DNA of 64,000 bases from Persicitalea sp963716085 (lineage in GTDB: Bacteria > Bacteroidota > Bacteroidia > Cytophagales > Spirosomataceae). Positions within the stretch are counted from its first letter, which is position 1, and each line of letters opens with the position of its first letter. A program made the position numbers and the translations under genes. Below, piece after piece: positions 34,393 to 43,545 of this stretch. The stretch is from assembly GCA_963716085.1 (NCBI GenBank), contig OY970288.1, positions 5,704,001 to 5,768,000 on the forward strand, written 5' to 3'. The notes beneath the pieces were generated by a model, which was given only the letters and a program-made list of their open reading frames with translations, was not told the DNA's origin and made no database searches.

Positions 34393-36391
34393 TTGATGAA
34401 AATCCGGGCTTCTATCCTCGTACTTGGCGCAGCCATTTCCTTATTTTCTCCATTTCCCGGCGGTTCGGCCTACGCCCAATCGGCTCGAACCGACAGTCTG
34501 GAGCAGCTACTCACTCAAAAACTACCCGACACGTCGCGGGCGATGCTCCTGGAACAACTGAGCCGGACGCTCATGTACTCCAAACCGCGGGAAGCGATGG
34601 AATACGCGCGCGAAGGATTAAGGGTAGCCGAGCGGGCAAAGTACCCTTACGGCATCGCCCGGAATTTCAATCGGCTAGGGTCGATCTACCGCAGTGTCGG
34701 CAGCTACGCTAAAGCTCTGGAGTCGCATCTGACCGGGCATCGGGTGGCGCAAGAAAACGGTGACCGGGACGGCATGGCCCGTATCGACAACAATATCGGC
34801 GTCCTCTACTCCGAGCAAAAAGATTACGAACGGGCCATCGAGTACTACGCTAAAACCAAGGACTTAGCCCAACAAATCGGCGATGCCGAACTGCTAGAAG
34901 ATAGCCCTGACGAACCTGAGTTCGGACTATGCCAAACTGAACCGATTGGACTCGGCGCAGGCTTTTGCTTTGCGGGCTTACGAGATGGCGGTGCGGCAAA
35001 AGGACGAAACCTCCAGCAGCATTCTTTTCGCCATCCTCGGCAATATCCATTACCGCAAAAAAGAGTATCCGCTGTCGCTGGCTTACTACCGCCGCAGCGT
35101 TCCGCTCTACCGCGCTGTCAACGACCAGCGTAATCTTGGCCAATCTTACTTCGAGATGGCTCGTCTGTTCTGCGAGACGGGCGCAGCCGACTCGTGCCGC
35201 AGCTACGCCGAGCGAGCACTGGCCCTGGCGCAGAAAGTTCGAAACCCAAAAAACGTGTTGGACGCCAGTACGTTGCTCACCGGATTTTATGAAGAAAATG
35301 ATAAGGCGAAGGCTTACCAATATTTCAAGATCGCTACCCAGGCCAGAGAGCAGATGTTCGACCGGGAGAAGATTCAACAGATTCAAAATCTGGACTTCAA
35401 CGAACAACTGCGCGTGCAACAACTGGAAAACGAAAAAGTCGAGAGCCGGCGCAGCATCCAGACGTGGTCGCTGATCGCGGGCCTGGCTTTGGTAGTGTTG
35501 ATTGCATTTTTACTCTATCGAAACAACCGCATTCGGCAAAAGGCTAATGTATTGCTGCAAGAACAGAAAGAGACGCTGCAAACTACCCTCACCGAATTAA
35601 AAACGACCCAAACGCAGCTCATTCAGGCCGAAAAAATGGCCTCTCTGGGTGAACTCACGGCGGGCATCGCCCACGAGATTCAAAATCCGCTGAACTTCGT
35701 CAATAACTATGCGGAGGTAAATGTGGAACTGCTTCAAGAGTTAGCCTTCGAAGGAGAAAAGGAGATAGGAAAAAAGGATGAAAGATTGATGCGTGAAATA
35801 ACGCGCGACCTTGAAGAAAACGAGGGGAAAATCTTGCACCATGGCCGACAGGCGGAGGCAATCGTGCGGGGAATGCAGCAGCACAGCCGCCGGAGTAGCG
35901 GCAGTCGGGAGCTGACCGAGGTCAATTCGCTGGTAAGGGAATACGCCGAACTGGCTTACAACGGCATGACTGCCAAGGACAAACTCGCTAAAGATGTCCT
36001 GAATCTTGACCTGGATACCGAAGTCGGTAAGGTCGAGATGATTCCCGGCGACATTGGGCGCGTGGTGCTGAACCTGCTTGACAACGCCTTCTACGCCATT
36101 TTGGAGAAAATAGAGGCGCAGCCCAATGGTTATCAGCCTACCATTTCAGTCACGACCCGACGATTGGATCAGACCGTGGAAATCCGCGTCAAGGACAATG
36201 GACCCGGTATTCCCCAAGAGGAGCTGGACAAGATTTTTCAACCTTTCTTTACGACCAAACCCACCGGGCAAGGCACTGGACTGGGACTTTCACTGGCTTA
36301 CGACATCGTTACGAAAGGCCACGGCGGGCAACTTGAAGTGACGAGCGAAGTTGGAAAAGGAGCTGAATTTATTGTATTTATTGATGCCTGA
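34393..36391 (+). pseudogene. TPR-containing sensor histidine kinase, split by a frameshift near 34900
   Basis: Two frames make one protein. Frame one (34393 to about 34900) has a signal peptide and TPR repeats (NFNRLGSIYRSVGSYAKALESH; NNIGVLYSEQKDYERAIEYYAK). Removing one G near 34900 continues it as IALTNLSSDYAKLNRLDSAQ in the frame that ends at 36391. That frame has more TPRs, a membrane helix (LIAGLALVVLIAFLLYR), a coiled coil, the phosphoacceptor GIAHEIQNPLNF, and the ATP-binding boxes NLLDNAFYAI, DNGPGIP and GTGLGLSLAY. It could be a true mutation or an assembly error. No response regulator lies next to it. Confidence 0.85.
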
Positions 36392-36395
36392 CTTT

Positions 36396-36445
36396 AAAAA
36401 TATTCGATGTTTTTAATATACATTTGAAAAATATCGGATATTTTT
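36396..36445. promoter_or_regulatory. Two AT-rich palindromes upstream of a 57-residue membrane peptide
   Basis: A perfect 19-base palindrome AAAAATATCGGATATTTTT spans 36427-36445. A weaker form, AAAAATATTCGATGTTTTT, lies at 36396-36414. The two starts are 31 bases apart, near three helical turns, as for paired operator sites on one DNA face. The small ORF begins 25 bases further on. Confidence 0.5.
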
Positions 36446-36469
36446 AAAGCACTCAACCCTCAATTCTTC

Positions 36470-36643
36470 ATGAAAAATGCCCTGCTACTCACCTGCCTGT
36501 TCGTCTTCACCACTTTTGCCGCTTTCGCGCAGCCCAACCGTGAGACTCTCCCGACGGGTGGCATCGACACCACCTCGATAATCATTGGTTTGGTCATCGG
36601 GCTCATCGTCGGCTACCTGATTGGCTCACGGATGAAAAAGTGA
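36470..36643 (+). CDS. Small secreted/membrane peptide with glycine-rich helix
   Basis: The 57-codon ORF begins MKNALLLTCLFVFTTFAAFA, a good signal peptide with a cut before QPNRE. After a short polar stretch comes a C-terminal helix TTSIIIGLVIGLIVGYLIG with GxxxG-type spacing and a basic end SRMKK. The pattern suggests a single-span membrane peptide able to pack with itself or a partner. It is too short for many gene callers. It follows the histidine kinase on the same strand and is preceded by two operator-like palindromes. Confidence 0.65.
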   Translation: MKNALLLTCLFVFTTFAAFAQPNRETLPTGGIDTTSIIIGLVIGLIVGYLIGSRMKK

Positions 36644-36645
36644 AC

Positions 36646-38121
36646 TCACTCATGCTTTAGGCTGATCAAAAGGGGCACGATGTGTCCTTCGTGTTGGCCG
36701 TGTAGCGTGAAGTTTACTTTTCGGTCGTCATACTCTACTTTTTGGTAGGGTACGAGGGCTTCGCCAAAAGCGGTCAGCGCGCGGTTGGTGAAGTTGCCTT
36801 GTGCCTCGTTCATCTCGAAAACGTACTTTTCAATGTCGAGTTCTTTTTCCGAAAAAAGGAAAAGCCAGTACTCGTTACCCTCCACACTGTCCAGCGTGTA
36901 GAGTAAATCTTCCGACGGCAGCAGCATGGTAGTATTGGCCCCGATGATGGGACTAACCTTGTTCGACGCCGGGAAAAGGGTTGTAATGCGCGGATCGGCG
37001 GAACTTCCCGCCACGACGTACACATAAGCCAGCCGATCCACTTCGGCCACGAACTTGAAACTACTGCCCGACCGCTGGGCGTCGCGTAGCGTGTAAGCCA
37101 CCATGCCTTCCTGATTTTCGCTGCCCTGGTTGGTTTTTCCTTCGATGCTCCGCACGTAGGGCACCTCGTTGTTGGTCACGAACGTCGCCGATTGGATGGA
37201 GACGCTCCCCGCCATCGTCATCCCGGTCGAATCGGGCACAATGGGCAGATATGCCTGGTAGCCGTACTTAGCGTACTCGGCGTAGTCGGGGTACTTCATC
37301 CAGAAGTAGCCCCCGTCGCCCCAGCTTTTTCCCCAGCTATTGACGATTTTGAAGGCACCGTCGAACTTTGCGTCGTCGTAACCCACCACGCAGACGGCAT
37401 GCCCATTCTTGCGAACATTGGCCGCTTTGCGCCTGGAAGTACCCGGCTGCCACAGGCTGGACTCGTCGTCGCCGCCGAACAGCGCCACGATCCAGCGCCA
37501 GATTTTGCCCCAAAACCCCAGCGATTGGAGCGTGGGCGTGGTTTGGATGCCGATCACGACGGGCGTCATTTCCGATAAGGCTTTCTTGGTCGCGACCACG
37601 GCATCCTCCGAACCGAGCAACCCAAAGAGCCGGATGTAATCCATAATTCGGGTATCGGCGCGGGCCAGTTGCGGGTCGTTCGAATCACAGTCGGGATAGC
37701 CTTTTTCGGCGAAACGCGCGACGCCACTTTCGCGCATATACGTCATGGCGTCGTCGATCAGGCTACCGTATTTACAATCGTAGTCCACCGAGTCTTTGAT
37801 GGCGTTGTACAGGAAGGAGGGCGAAAAGCTCAGCGCGTCGACTTCGGCGCGGTCGGTGATGCCCCGGCTGGCCGCTTCCAGAATCGTGCGGGCGTAGTAA
37901 GCCGAAGAAAAGCCCACGCAGGTACCTAATTTGCCTTGGCTCATCACGCTGGGCGCGTAGGCCGACAGATCCACGTGGGCGGGTAGGCCGTCGGCACCAG
38001 CCGTTCGGGCCGAGTACTTCCGGGGTATTTTCTCGTAGGCAGCGTCATCGAAGTTGAGGCCCTGGGCATGGACCAGGGAATGGCCGAAGAGCAAAAAGAG
38101 AAGAAGGAGTAATTGGCGCAT
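36646..38121 (-). CDS. Secreted C1 (papain-like) cysteine peptidase with C-terminal DUF4384-like domain
   Basis: A signal peptide (ending LVHAQ) precedes the catalytic domain. All papain active-site residues are visible: Gln62 and Cys68 in SQGKLGTCVGFSSAYY, His241 in KNGHAVCVVGYDD, and Asn261 in KIVNSWGKSWGDGGYFW. The C-terminal 150 residues resemble DUF4384 (VAYVYVVAGSS, then RITTLFPASNK). It follows the caspase-like gene by 11 bases in the same direction, so the two are co-expressed and both exported. Confidence 0.87.
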   Translation of the reverse strand: MRQLLLLLFLLFGHSLVHAQGLNFDDAAYEKIPRKYSARTAGADGLPAHVDLSAYAPSVMSQGKLGTCVGFSSAYYARTILEAASRGITDRAEVDALSFSPSFLYNAIKDSVDYDCKYGSLIDDAMTYMRESGVARFAEKGYPDCDSNDPQLARADTRIMDYIRLFGLLGSEDAVVATKKALSEMTPVVIGIQTTPTLQSLGFWGKIWRWIVALFGGDDESSLWQPGTSRRKAANVRKNGHAVCVVGYDDAKFDGAFKIVNSWGKSWGDGGYFWMKYPDYAEYAKYGYQAYLPIVPDSTGMTMAGSVSIQSATFVTNNEVPYVRSIEGKTNQGSENQEGMVAYTLRDAQRSGSSFKFVAEVDRLAYVYVVAGSSADPRITTLFPASNKVSPIIGANTTMLLPSEDLLYTLDSVEGNEYWLFLFSEKELDIEKYVFEMNEAQGNFTNRALTAFGEALVPYQKVEYDDRKVNFTLHGQHEGHIVPLLISLKHE

Positions 38122-38132
38122 GGGGTCAGATT

Positions 38133-39305
38133 TTACAACTCGTCGTAGGTTTCGATGAAGGTCAGGCTGGTGAGGTACTCTTTGTTTGCCGTGCGCTGCA
38201 CGCTGCCCAGGTCGGTTCCAATGTACTTGATCTCGGCAGCTTGTCTTTCAAAGTACATCAGGTAGTCGCCAATGCTCATTTGCTCTGTCACCTTCCTGGC
38301 GCGGTCATCGCTGGCGGGATATTTGTTTTGGCGGATCAGTTCGATTTTGGCATTCCGGCGGAAGGCGCGGCTGATCTCGCGGCTGACTTCATTATAATTT
38401 CCACCGTGGTCTTTGTATTTTTTCAGCGCTTTCTCTATTTCCCCGGCAGTCATAGAATACCGGTAGGAAGCGTAACGGGTGGTGCGGCGGCGCTGGGCGG
38501 CGGTACAGGCTTTTATCTCAAAAACCGAAGATTGCGCGATGGGCTTGCCATCTTTCCTGTAAAAAACGGTACTCGATTGTGCTTTTTCGAATAATTGCGG
38601 CCAGGTAGCTTGCCTGACTCCGTAGAACTTGGATTCGAGCAACGTATTGAATGTACTTCTGAAATTCTCCGTGTAAATCGACCCATCATCCGGCAACGCC
38701 CAGACCTGCTGTCCTTTTTTCGCACTCGCCACCTTGACTAACCCGCACGAGCCCAAAAATAGTTTTTTCAGGAACACTTTCCTTACGTCTTCATCCAGAA
38801 AGGCAGCTGAGGCTACATTTCCCAGGTCTTCCGTTCTGTCGCGGCAGTCGGCCATGACGATGTTCAAACGCGCGCCTTTTCGCTGCAGTAAGTCGCCCAC
38901 CTCATCGAGCGAAAGCGGCGGCTTCCGGCTAAAAAAAACAAACAGCGGCTGCAAAGCATTTTCTTTCAGCTTGAAAGCCGGAAACTGGCTGTTGGCATTG
39001 GGGTAGTAGCCCAACCCGGTATAATAGAAAAAAACGACATCCCGCGACCGAACGCGCAGATTCTCCACCGTTTCACGGATAGCGGAAGCCGTAAAACTCG
39101 AACGGTTATGGTAATACGTTTTGAGTTTGAGCCCCGCGCCCCACTCGGCTGTTTTCAGGATTTGTATGATTTTCTGCTCGTCGCGCAGACTTATGCCCCC
39201 CAGTTTGGGGTCTTCCACGTCAGAAACGAAGATGGCGTGGAGGGTTTGGGGGAAGGCGTCGAGGGCAAAGCCAAACAGTAAGAATGTTAGGAGCGCTTTT
39301 TTCAT
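38133..39305 (-). CDS. Secreted caspase-like (peptidase C14) protein with a substituted catalytic His
   Basis: After a signal peptide (ALDAFPQ) the core shows the caspase/metacaspase order: a first strand LHAIFVSDVEDPKLG, then DVVFFYYTGLGYY where active enzymes have a YSGHG-type motif, then NIVMADCRDRTED with the Cys (154) of the DxC motif kept. So the usual His is Leu98, and the protein may be inactive as a protease or use another base. The C-terminal 200 residues are specific to this protein. It forms a two-gene unit with the papain-like protease downstream. Confidence 0.72.
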   Translation of the reverse strand: MKKALLTFLLFGFALDAFPQTLHAIFVSDVEDPKLGGISLRDEQKIIQILKTAEWGAGLKLKTYYHNRSSFTASAIRETVENLRVRSRDVVFFYYTGLGYYPNANSQFPAFKLKENALQPLFVFFSRKPPLSLDEVGDLLQRKGARLNIVMADCRDRTEDLGNVASAAFLDEDVRKVFLKKLFLGSCGLVKVASAKKGQQVWALPDDGSIYTENFRSTFNTLLESKFYGVRQATWPQLFEKAQSSTVFYRKDGKPIAQSSVFEIKACTAAQRRRTTRYASYRYSMTAGEIEKALKKYKDHGGNYNEVSREISRAFRRNAKIELIRQNKYPASDDRARKVTEQMSIGDYLMYFERQAAEIKYIGTDLGSVQRTANKEYLTSLTFIETYDEL

Positions 39306-39405
39306 AATGACCCGTCAAAGTGGTTTTCCGTTGGAATTCAACGAATTGAGATTTCCCAAAGGTAAAAAAACTAAAGCCGCAAGCAGCCAACACGCCCTTC
39401 TTTCC

Positions 39406-40899
39406 TCAATGCTGCCGCCGCCCCGGCACCACGTGGCGCTTCAAAATCCGCTCGCCTTCTTTCTTGACCTCCGGTAGTTTCTTAAAGGCCCAAATCCGTT
39501 CCCGCGCCTCACGGTGGGCTTCGGTAATGGCCACGATGGGCTCGGGGTAGTCGGCGCCGAGGTGGAAGCCATACATTTCTTGCTCCATCGGCGTCATTTT
39601 CCAGGGTTCGTGCAAGAAGGTGGGCGGACAGGTGGCCAATTCGGGCACCCATTTGTGAATAAAAACCCCTTCCGGGTCGTGGTCGTAAGACTGCTTCACG
39701 GGATTGTAAATACGAACCGTGTTGATGCCCGTCACGCCTGTCTGCATCTGAAACTGCGCGTAGTGAATTCCCGGTTCAAAATCCAGGAACAACTGCGCCA
39801 AATGCACCGCCCCTGGCTTCCAGGGCTGCCACAGCAGGTGCGTGAGGAACGAGACCAGCATGGCCCGCATCCGAAAATTGAGGTGGCCCGTTTCGTGCAG
39901 ACACCTCATGCAGGCATCCACGAGCGGAAAGCCCGTGCGCCCTTCGGTCCACGCTGCGAACAGTTTTTTATCAAAATTTTTCACCTGCGCGTCGTAAGCG
40001 CGGTTGACGTTCTCGAACTCGATGCGGTCTTCGCTCTCGAATTTCTGGATAAAATGGCAGTGCCACCGCAGCCGCGACCCGAAGGCGATTAAATTGCGGC
40101 GTGGAATGACCTCGTCGCGCAGCGCCTGCTTGTAGCGCTGAAACACCGTCCTGACCGACAAATTACCCCAGGCGAAATACGGCGAAAGCCGCCCGCTTCC
40201 CCGCCGACTGGCCTCGGGCTTAGAAATGGTGCGGCTGTACTCGGCGGCGCGTTCCTGAAAAAAACTGTTGAGATACCGGTGCGCCGCTTCCTCGCCGCCG
40301 GGTTGGAAGTTGCGATCACGGGATATTTCGGTCGGAACATCGGGCAGATTCTCCCAGTCGCCTGTTTCGTGCGGCAGCTCGATGCGCGCGGCGTCGTACA
40401 TCAGGCGCGGCAGGGCGGGCTGCGGGATGGACGCGTTCATGTAGGCGTGCCAGTCGTCCTTCCAGGTCTTGCGGTTGGGCAGGGCGCGTTGCACGCCGTT
40501 GTGCTGGTACTCGTGCCAGACGATTTCGTTTTTTTGGCAAAAATCAGCTACGGCTTTGTCGCGGTCGTAGGTAATTTTCAGGCCCGTTTCCTCGTGAGAG
40601 TAGAGGGTGGCGATGGGGTACTTTTCCTGGATTTCAGTCAAGATCGGTACCACTTCGCCCGCCAACTGCCGGATTTGGGTATCGTAGCGTTCGAGTTGCT
40701 GGTCGAGGCAACGCAGCGACTCGCCCACAAACCGCCAGTGCCGCGCCGCGTAGTGTGGGTCGCGCAGCAGGGACGGCTCCCAAATGTAGAGTAACAGCAC
40801 GGCCTCGCCGTTTTCCAGGGCGGCTTTCAGCGGGGCGTGGTCTTGCAGGCGCAGGTCGCGCTTGAACCAGACGATGTGAAGGGGATGTGGGGCGGGCAT
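39406..40899 (-). CDS. Cryptochrome/photolyase family protein
   Basis: The N-terminal alpha/beta domain starts HIVWFKRDLRLQDHAPL, as in DNA photolyases. The FAD-binding domain includes SGRLSPYFAWGNLSVR and, further on, TGFPLVDACMRCLHETGHLNFRMRAMLVSFL, close to the conserved GxPxVDAxMR and NRMRMIVASFL-type regions. The segment GSRLRWHCHFIQKFE replaces the usual WREF-like stretch, so it belongs to a divergent branch. It could repair UV dimers or act as a light sensor. The ATG at 40899 (MPAPHPLH) is preferred to one five codons upstream. Confidence 0.87.
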   Translation of the reverse strand: MPAPHPLHIVWFKRDLRLQDHAPLKAALENGEAVLLLYIWEPSLLRDPHYAARHWRFVGESLRCLDQQLERYDTQIRQLAGEVVPILTEIQEKYPIATLYSHEETGLKITYDRDKAVADFCQKNEIVWHEYQHNGVQRALPNRKTWKDDWHAYMNASIPQPALPRLMYDAARIELPHETGDWENLPDVPTEISRDRNFQPGGEEAAHRYLNSFFQERAAEYSRTISKPEASRRGSGRLSPYFAWGNLSVRTVFQRYKQALRDEVIPRRNLIAFGSRLRWHCHFIQKFESEDRIEFENVNRAYDAQVKNFDKKLFAAWTEGRTGFPLVDACMRCLHETGHLNFRMRAMLVSFLTHLLWQPWKPGAVHLAQLFLDFEPGIHYAQFQMQTGVTGINTVRIYNPVKQSYDHDPEGVFIHKWVPELATCPPTFLHEPWKMTPMEQEMYGFHLGADYPEPIVAITEAHREARERIWAFKKLPEVKKEGERILKRHVVPGRRQH

Positions 40900-40969
40900 T
40901 TGTAAAAAATCCAACGGGGGTACCGGAAATTTTGTTTAAATTTTCGTTCCTAACGAAAACCCCTTCCTT

Positions 40970-41398
40970 ATGACTCCCGATACTGTTTTTCAAATCGCCA
41001 ACGCACTCGTGCTGCCGCAGTGGCTGCTGATGGTCGTCGCGCCGCGCTGGTCGGTCACGCAGTTTTTGGTACGATCTTTCCTGATTCCTGTTGTGCTGGC
41101 GGTATTCTACAGCATTTATATCTTCGCTGGCGGACCCATCGACTTCGATGCATTCAGCACCCTGGAAGGAGTGAAGGGCTTATTTCAAAACGGCGGCGAC
41201 GGCGTGATGCTGGCGGGCTGGATTCACTACCTGGCCTTCGACCTCATCGCGGGCAGCGTGGTACTGCGCGACGCCCAAGAGCGCGGCATCGCCCACGGCT
41301 GGGTGGTAGTGCCGATTCTCTTCTGCTTCATGCTCGGTCCGATCGGACTGCTGCTGTACTGGATAGTTCGGACGGTGAAGACGAGGAAGCTGGCTTAA
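40970..41398 (+). CDS. ABA4-like (DUF4281) integral membrane protein
   Basis: The 142-residue protein has four membrane segments (FQIANALVLPQWLLMVVAP, SFLIPVVLAVFYSIYIFAG, GWIHYLAFDLIAGSVVL, WVVVPILFCFMLGPIGLLLY). This matches the ABA4-like family, with the typical HYLAFDLxxG and MLGPxGLLLY. Plant ABA4 is involved in neoxanthin synthesis; the bacterial role is unknown, perhaps carotenoid-related. It is divergent from the photolyase, with about 70 bases between them. Confidence 0.85.
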   Translation: MTPDTVFQIANALVLPQWLLMVVAPRWSVTQFLVRSFLIPVVLAVFYSIYIFAGGPIDFDAFSTLEGVKGLFQNGGDGVMLAGWIHYLAFDLIAGSVVLRDAQERGIAHGWVVVPILFCFMLGPIGLLLYWIVRTVKTRKLA

Positions 41399-41543
41399 TC
41401 CTTACTAAAGGTTCAAACCTAAATTCCTGCTCAGCCCCACTTTTTCTTCTTAACTTTGTGGAGGTTTGAGGCCGGGCTGGCGCACCAGGGAGGCAAGTCC
41501 AGCTATTCTCTCATCCTCTCAATCAAAATTCAAAATTGATCAT

Positions 41544-42866
41544 ATGTTTGAAAGCTTACAGGATAAATTAAACTCGGCCTTTCGTACCCTCAAAGGCAAA
41601 GACCGGATCTCGGACATCAATGTCGCGGCCACGACCAAGGAAGTACGCCGCGCTTTGGTGGACGCCGACGTCAACTTCAAAGTCGCCAAAGAAATCACCG
41701 ACCGCATCAAGGAAAAAGCCCTGGATCGCAAGATTCTGATCTCGGTGGAGCCGGGACAGATGTTCGTCAAGATCGTGCAGGAAGAGCTGACCGAGCTGAT
41801 GGGCGGCACCGCCGAAAGCATCGACATCAAGGGCGACCCCGCCGTGGTATTGATTGCGGGCCTGCAGGGTTCGGGTAAAACGACCTTCTCGGGCAAACTG
41901 GCCACGATGCTCAAAAAGCAGGGCCGCAATGTGCTGCTGACTGCCTGCGACGTGTACCGTCCGGCGGCCATCGACCAGCTCAAAGTACTCGGCGAGCAAA
42001 TCGGCGTGGAGGTATACGCCGAACCCGAGAACAAAAATGCGGTCGAGATTGCAGCCAATGCCATCGCCCACGCCCGCAAGAACAACAAGAAGATCGTCAT
42101 CGTGGACACCGCCGGTCGCCTGGCCGTGGACGAGGTGATGATGCAGGAAGTCGAGGACATCAAGAAAGCCGTGAACCCGACCGAGATTCTGTTCGTGGTG
42201 GACTCCATGACGGGGCAGGACGCGGTGAACACCGCCAAGACATTCAACGAGCGCCTGAATTTCGACGGCGTGGTGCTGACCAAGCTCGACGGCGACTCGC
42301 GCGGTGGTGCGGCGCTTTCTATCCGTCAGGTGGTCGAGAAGCCCATCAAGTTCATCAGCACGGGCGAGAAGATGGAGGCCCTCGACGCCTTCCATCCCGA
42401 CCGCATGGCCAGCCGCATCCTCGGCATGGGCGATGTGGTGTCGCTGGTGGAACGCGCGCAACAAGCCTTCGACGAAGACGAGGCCAAACGCATCAACGCC
42501 AAGATGCGGGCCAATAAGTTCGATTTCGACGACTTCCTCGGCCAGTTGCAGCAAATCAAGAAAATGGGCAACATCAAAGACCTCGTGGGCATGATTCCCG
42601 GCATGGGCAACGCCATGAAGGATCTCGACGTGGACAACGATTCCTTCAAACCCATCGAGGCCATCATTCAATCCATGACCAAGAAAGAGCGCGAAACACC
42701 CGGCATCATCGACGGCAGTCGCAAGAAGCGCATCGCCAGCGGTAGTGGTACTTCGGTGCAGGAAGTCAACAACCTCATCAAGCAATTCGACGAAATGCGC
42801 AAGATGATGAAGAAAATGAACACCATGCAAATGCCGGCGGCGATGAAAAGCGCCATGCGGCGGTAA
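41544..42866 (+). CDS. ffh: Signal recognition particle protein Ffh
   Basis: At 440 residues from the ATG at 41544 it is full length; an in-frame start at 41466 would add 26 unrelated residues. The N domain begins MFESLQDKLNSAF, and the G domain has GLQGSGKTTFSGKLA, DTAGRLAVDEVMM and TKLDGDSRGGAA. The methionine-rich M domain ends with MMKKMNTMQMPAAMKSAMRR. It binds signal sequences and 4.5S RNA and delivers ribosomes to the membrane. No ffs gene was seen nearby. Confidence 0.97.
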   Translation: MFESLQDKLNSAFRTLKGKDRISDINVAATTKEVRRALVDADVNFKVAKEITDRIKEKALDRKILISVEPGQMFVKIVQEELTELMGGTAESIDIKGDPAVVLIAGLQGSGKTTFSGKLATMLKKQGRNVLLTACDVYRPAAIDQLKVLGEQIGVEVYAEPENKNAVEIAANAIAHARKNNKKIVIVDTAGRLAVDEVMMQEVEDIKKAVNPTEILFVVDSMTGQDAVNTAKTFNERLNFDGVVLTKLDGDSRGGAALSIRQVVEKPIKFISTGEKMEALDAFHPDRMASRILGMGDVVSLVERAQQAFDEDEAKRINAKMRANKFDFDDFLGQLQQIKKMGNIKDLVGMIPGMGNAMKDLDVDNDSFKPIEAIIQSMTKKERETPGIIDGSRKKRIASGSGTSVQEVNNLIKQFDEMRKMMKKMNTMQMPAAMKSAMRR

Positions 42867-42947
42867 GGAGTGAGGACATTCAATGGGCTGGTTCTGTACC
42901 GTGGCGTATGTCTTCACAGGCCTGCTGCGTCGAGAGCCTACGGAGAA

Positions 42948-43448
42948 GTGCGCCAAGGCAGTAAATGCTTCCTTAACAAATGGCTGTTGGCGGTCTTTCT
43001 CTTCTTCAGCTTGTCGCAAACTACCCATGCCCAAGGCTCGGCGGCCTATTACCCGTGGAACGGCTTGCTGGCGTTTAGCACCAATCCTCAAAAAGCCGTT
43101 TGGCTCGATACCCGCGTACAAACCAACTCCCTTTTTAGCAGCCTTAGCCTGGATTTGCTGCCGTTGGTCAATCTGAAAAGGGGCGAAGTAGCGCAGTGGT
43201 ACCTTGGTGCCGGGCTGCGCGTCAACCCGCTCTACCGCATCGCCGACCCCGACGCCCGGCTCATTACGGTGGACGGCTACTCGATCAATCTAGGCGTGCG
43301 GGTTTCCCCTTTCATAAAAAGCAAACAAGTCAAAATTGCCTTGGAGTTAAATCCTTACATCGCCGACGGCTTTTCCAGCGGGGTGCTGAAAAGCCATTTC
43401 GGGGTAGTTTACGTTTTCAAAAAGCGCGAGAAGAAAAAGACAGAGTAG
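42948..43448 (+). CDS. Small secreted protein, possibly an outer membrane barrel
   Basis: The frame is open from 42870 but contains no ATG at the start; I prefer the GTG at 42948, which leads into a signal peptide (FLNKWLLAVFLFFSLSQTTHAQG). The mature part of about 140 residues has alternating strands such as PQKAVWLDTRVQTNS, AQWYLGAGLRVNPLYRI and YSINLGVRVSPF, ending HFGVVYVFKKREKKKTE. This could be an eight-strand barrel, but the basic tail is unusual. It follows ffh closely. Confidence 0.6.
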   Translation: MRQGSKCFLNKWLLAVFLFFSLSQTTHAQGSAAYYPWNGLLAFSTNPQKAVWLDTRVQTNSLFSSLSLDLLPLVNLKRGEVAQWYLGAGLRVNPLYRIADPDARLITVDGYSINLGVRVSPFIKSKQVKIALELNPYIADGFSSGVLKSHFGVVYVFKKREKKKTE

Positions 43449-43545
43449 TATGCCGCAAAACCGTAATACGCAGCAAAAGATAAAATCCGCTCTGTGCACA
43501 TCTTAAAGACTTCAGGACCACAATTATTGGCCATAACTTAATGGC

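Noticed and set aside
41568..43121. 517-codon minus-strand open frame opposite ffh
   Set aside because: It is antisense to a certain gene; the His-rich product has no domain pattern and results from codon bias on the other strand.
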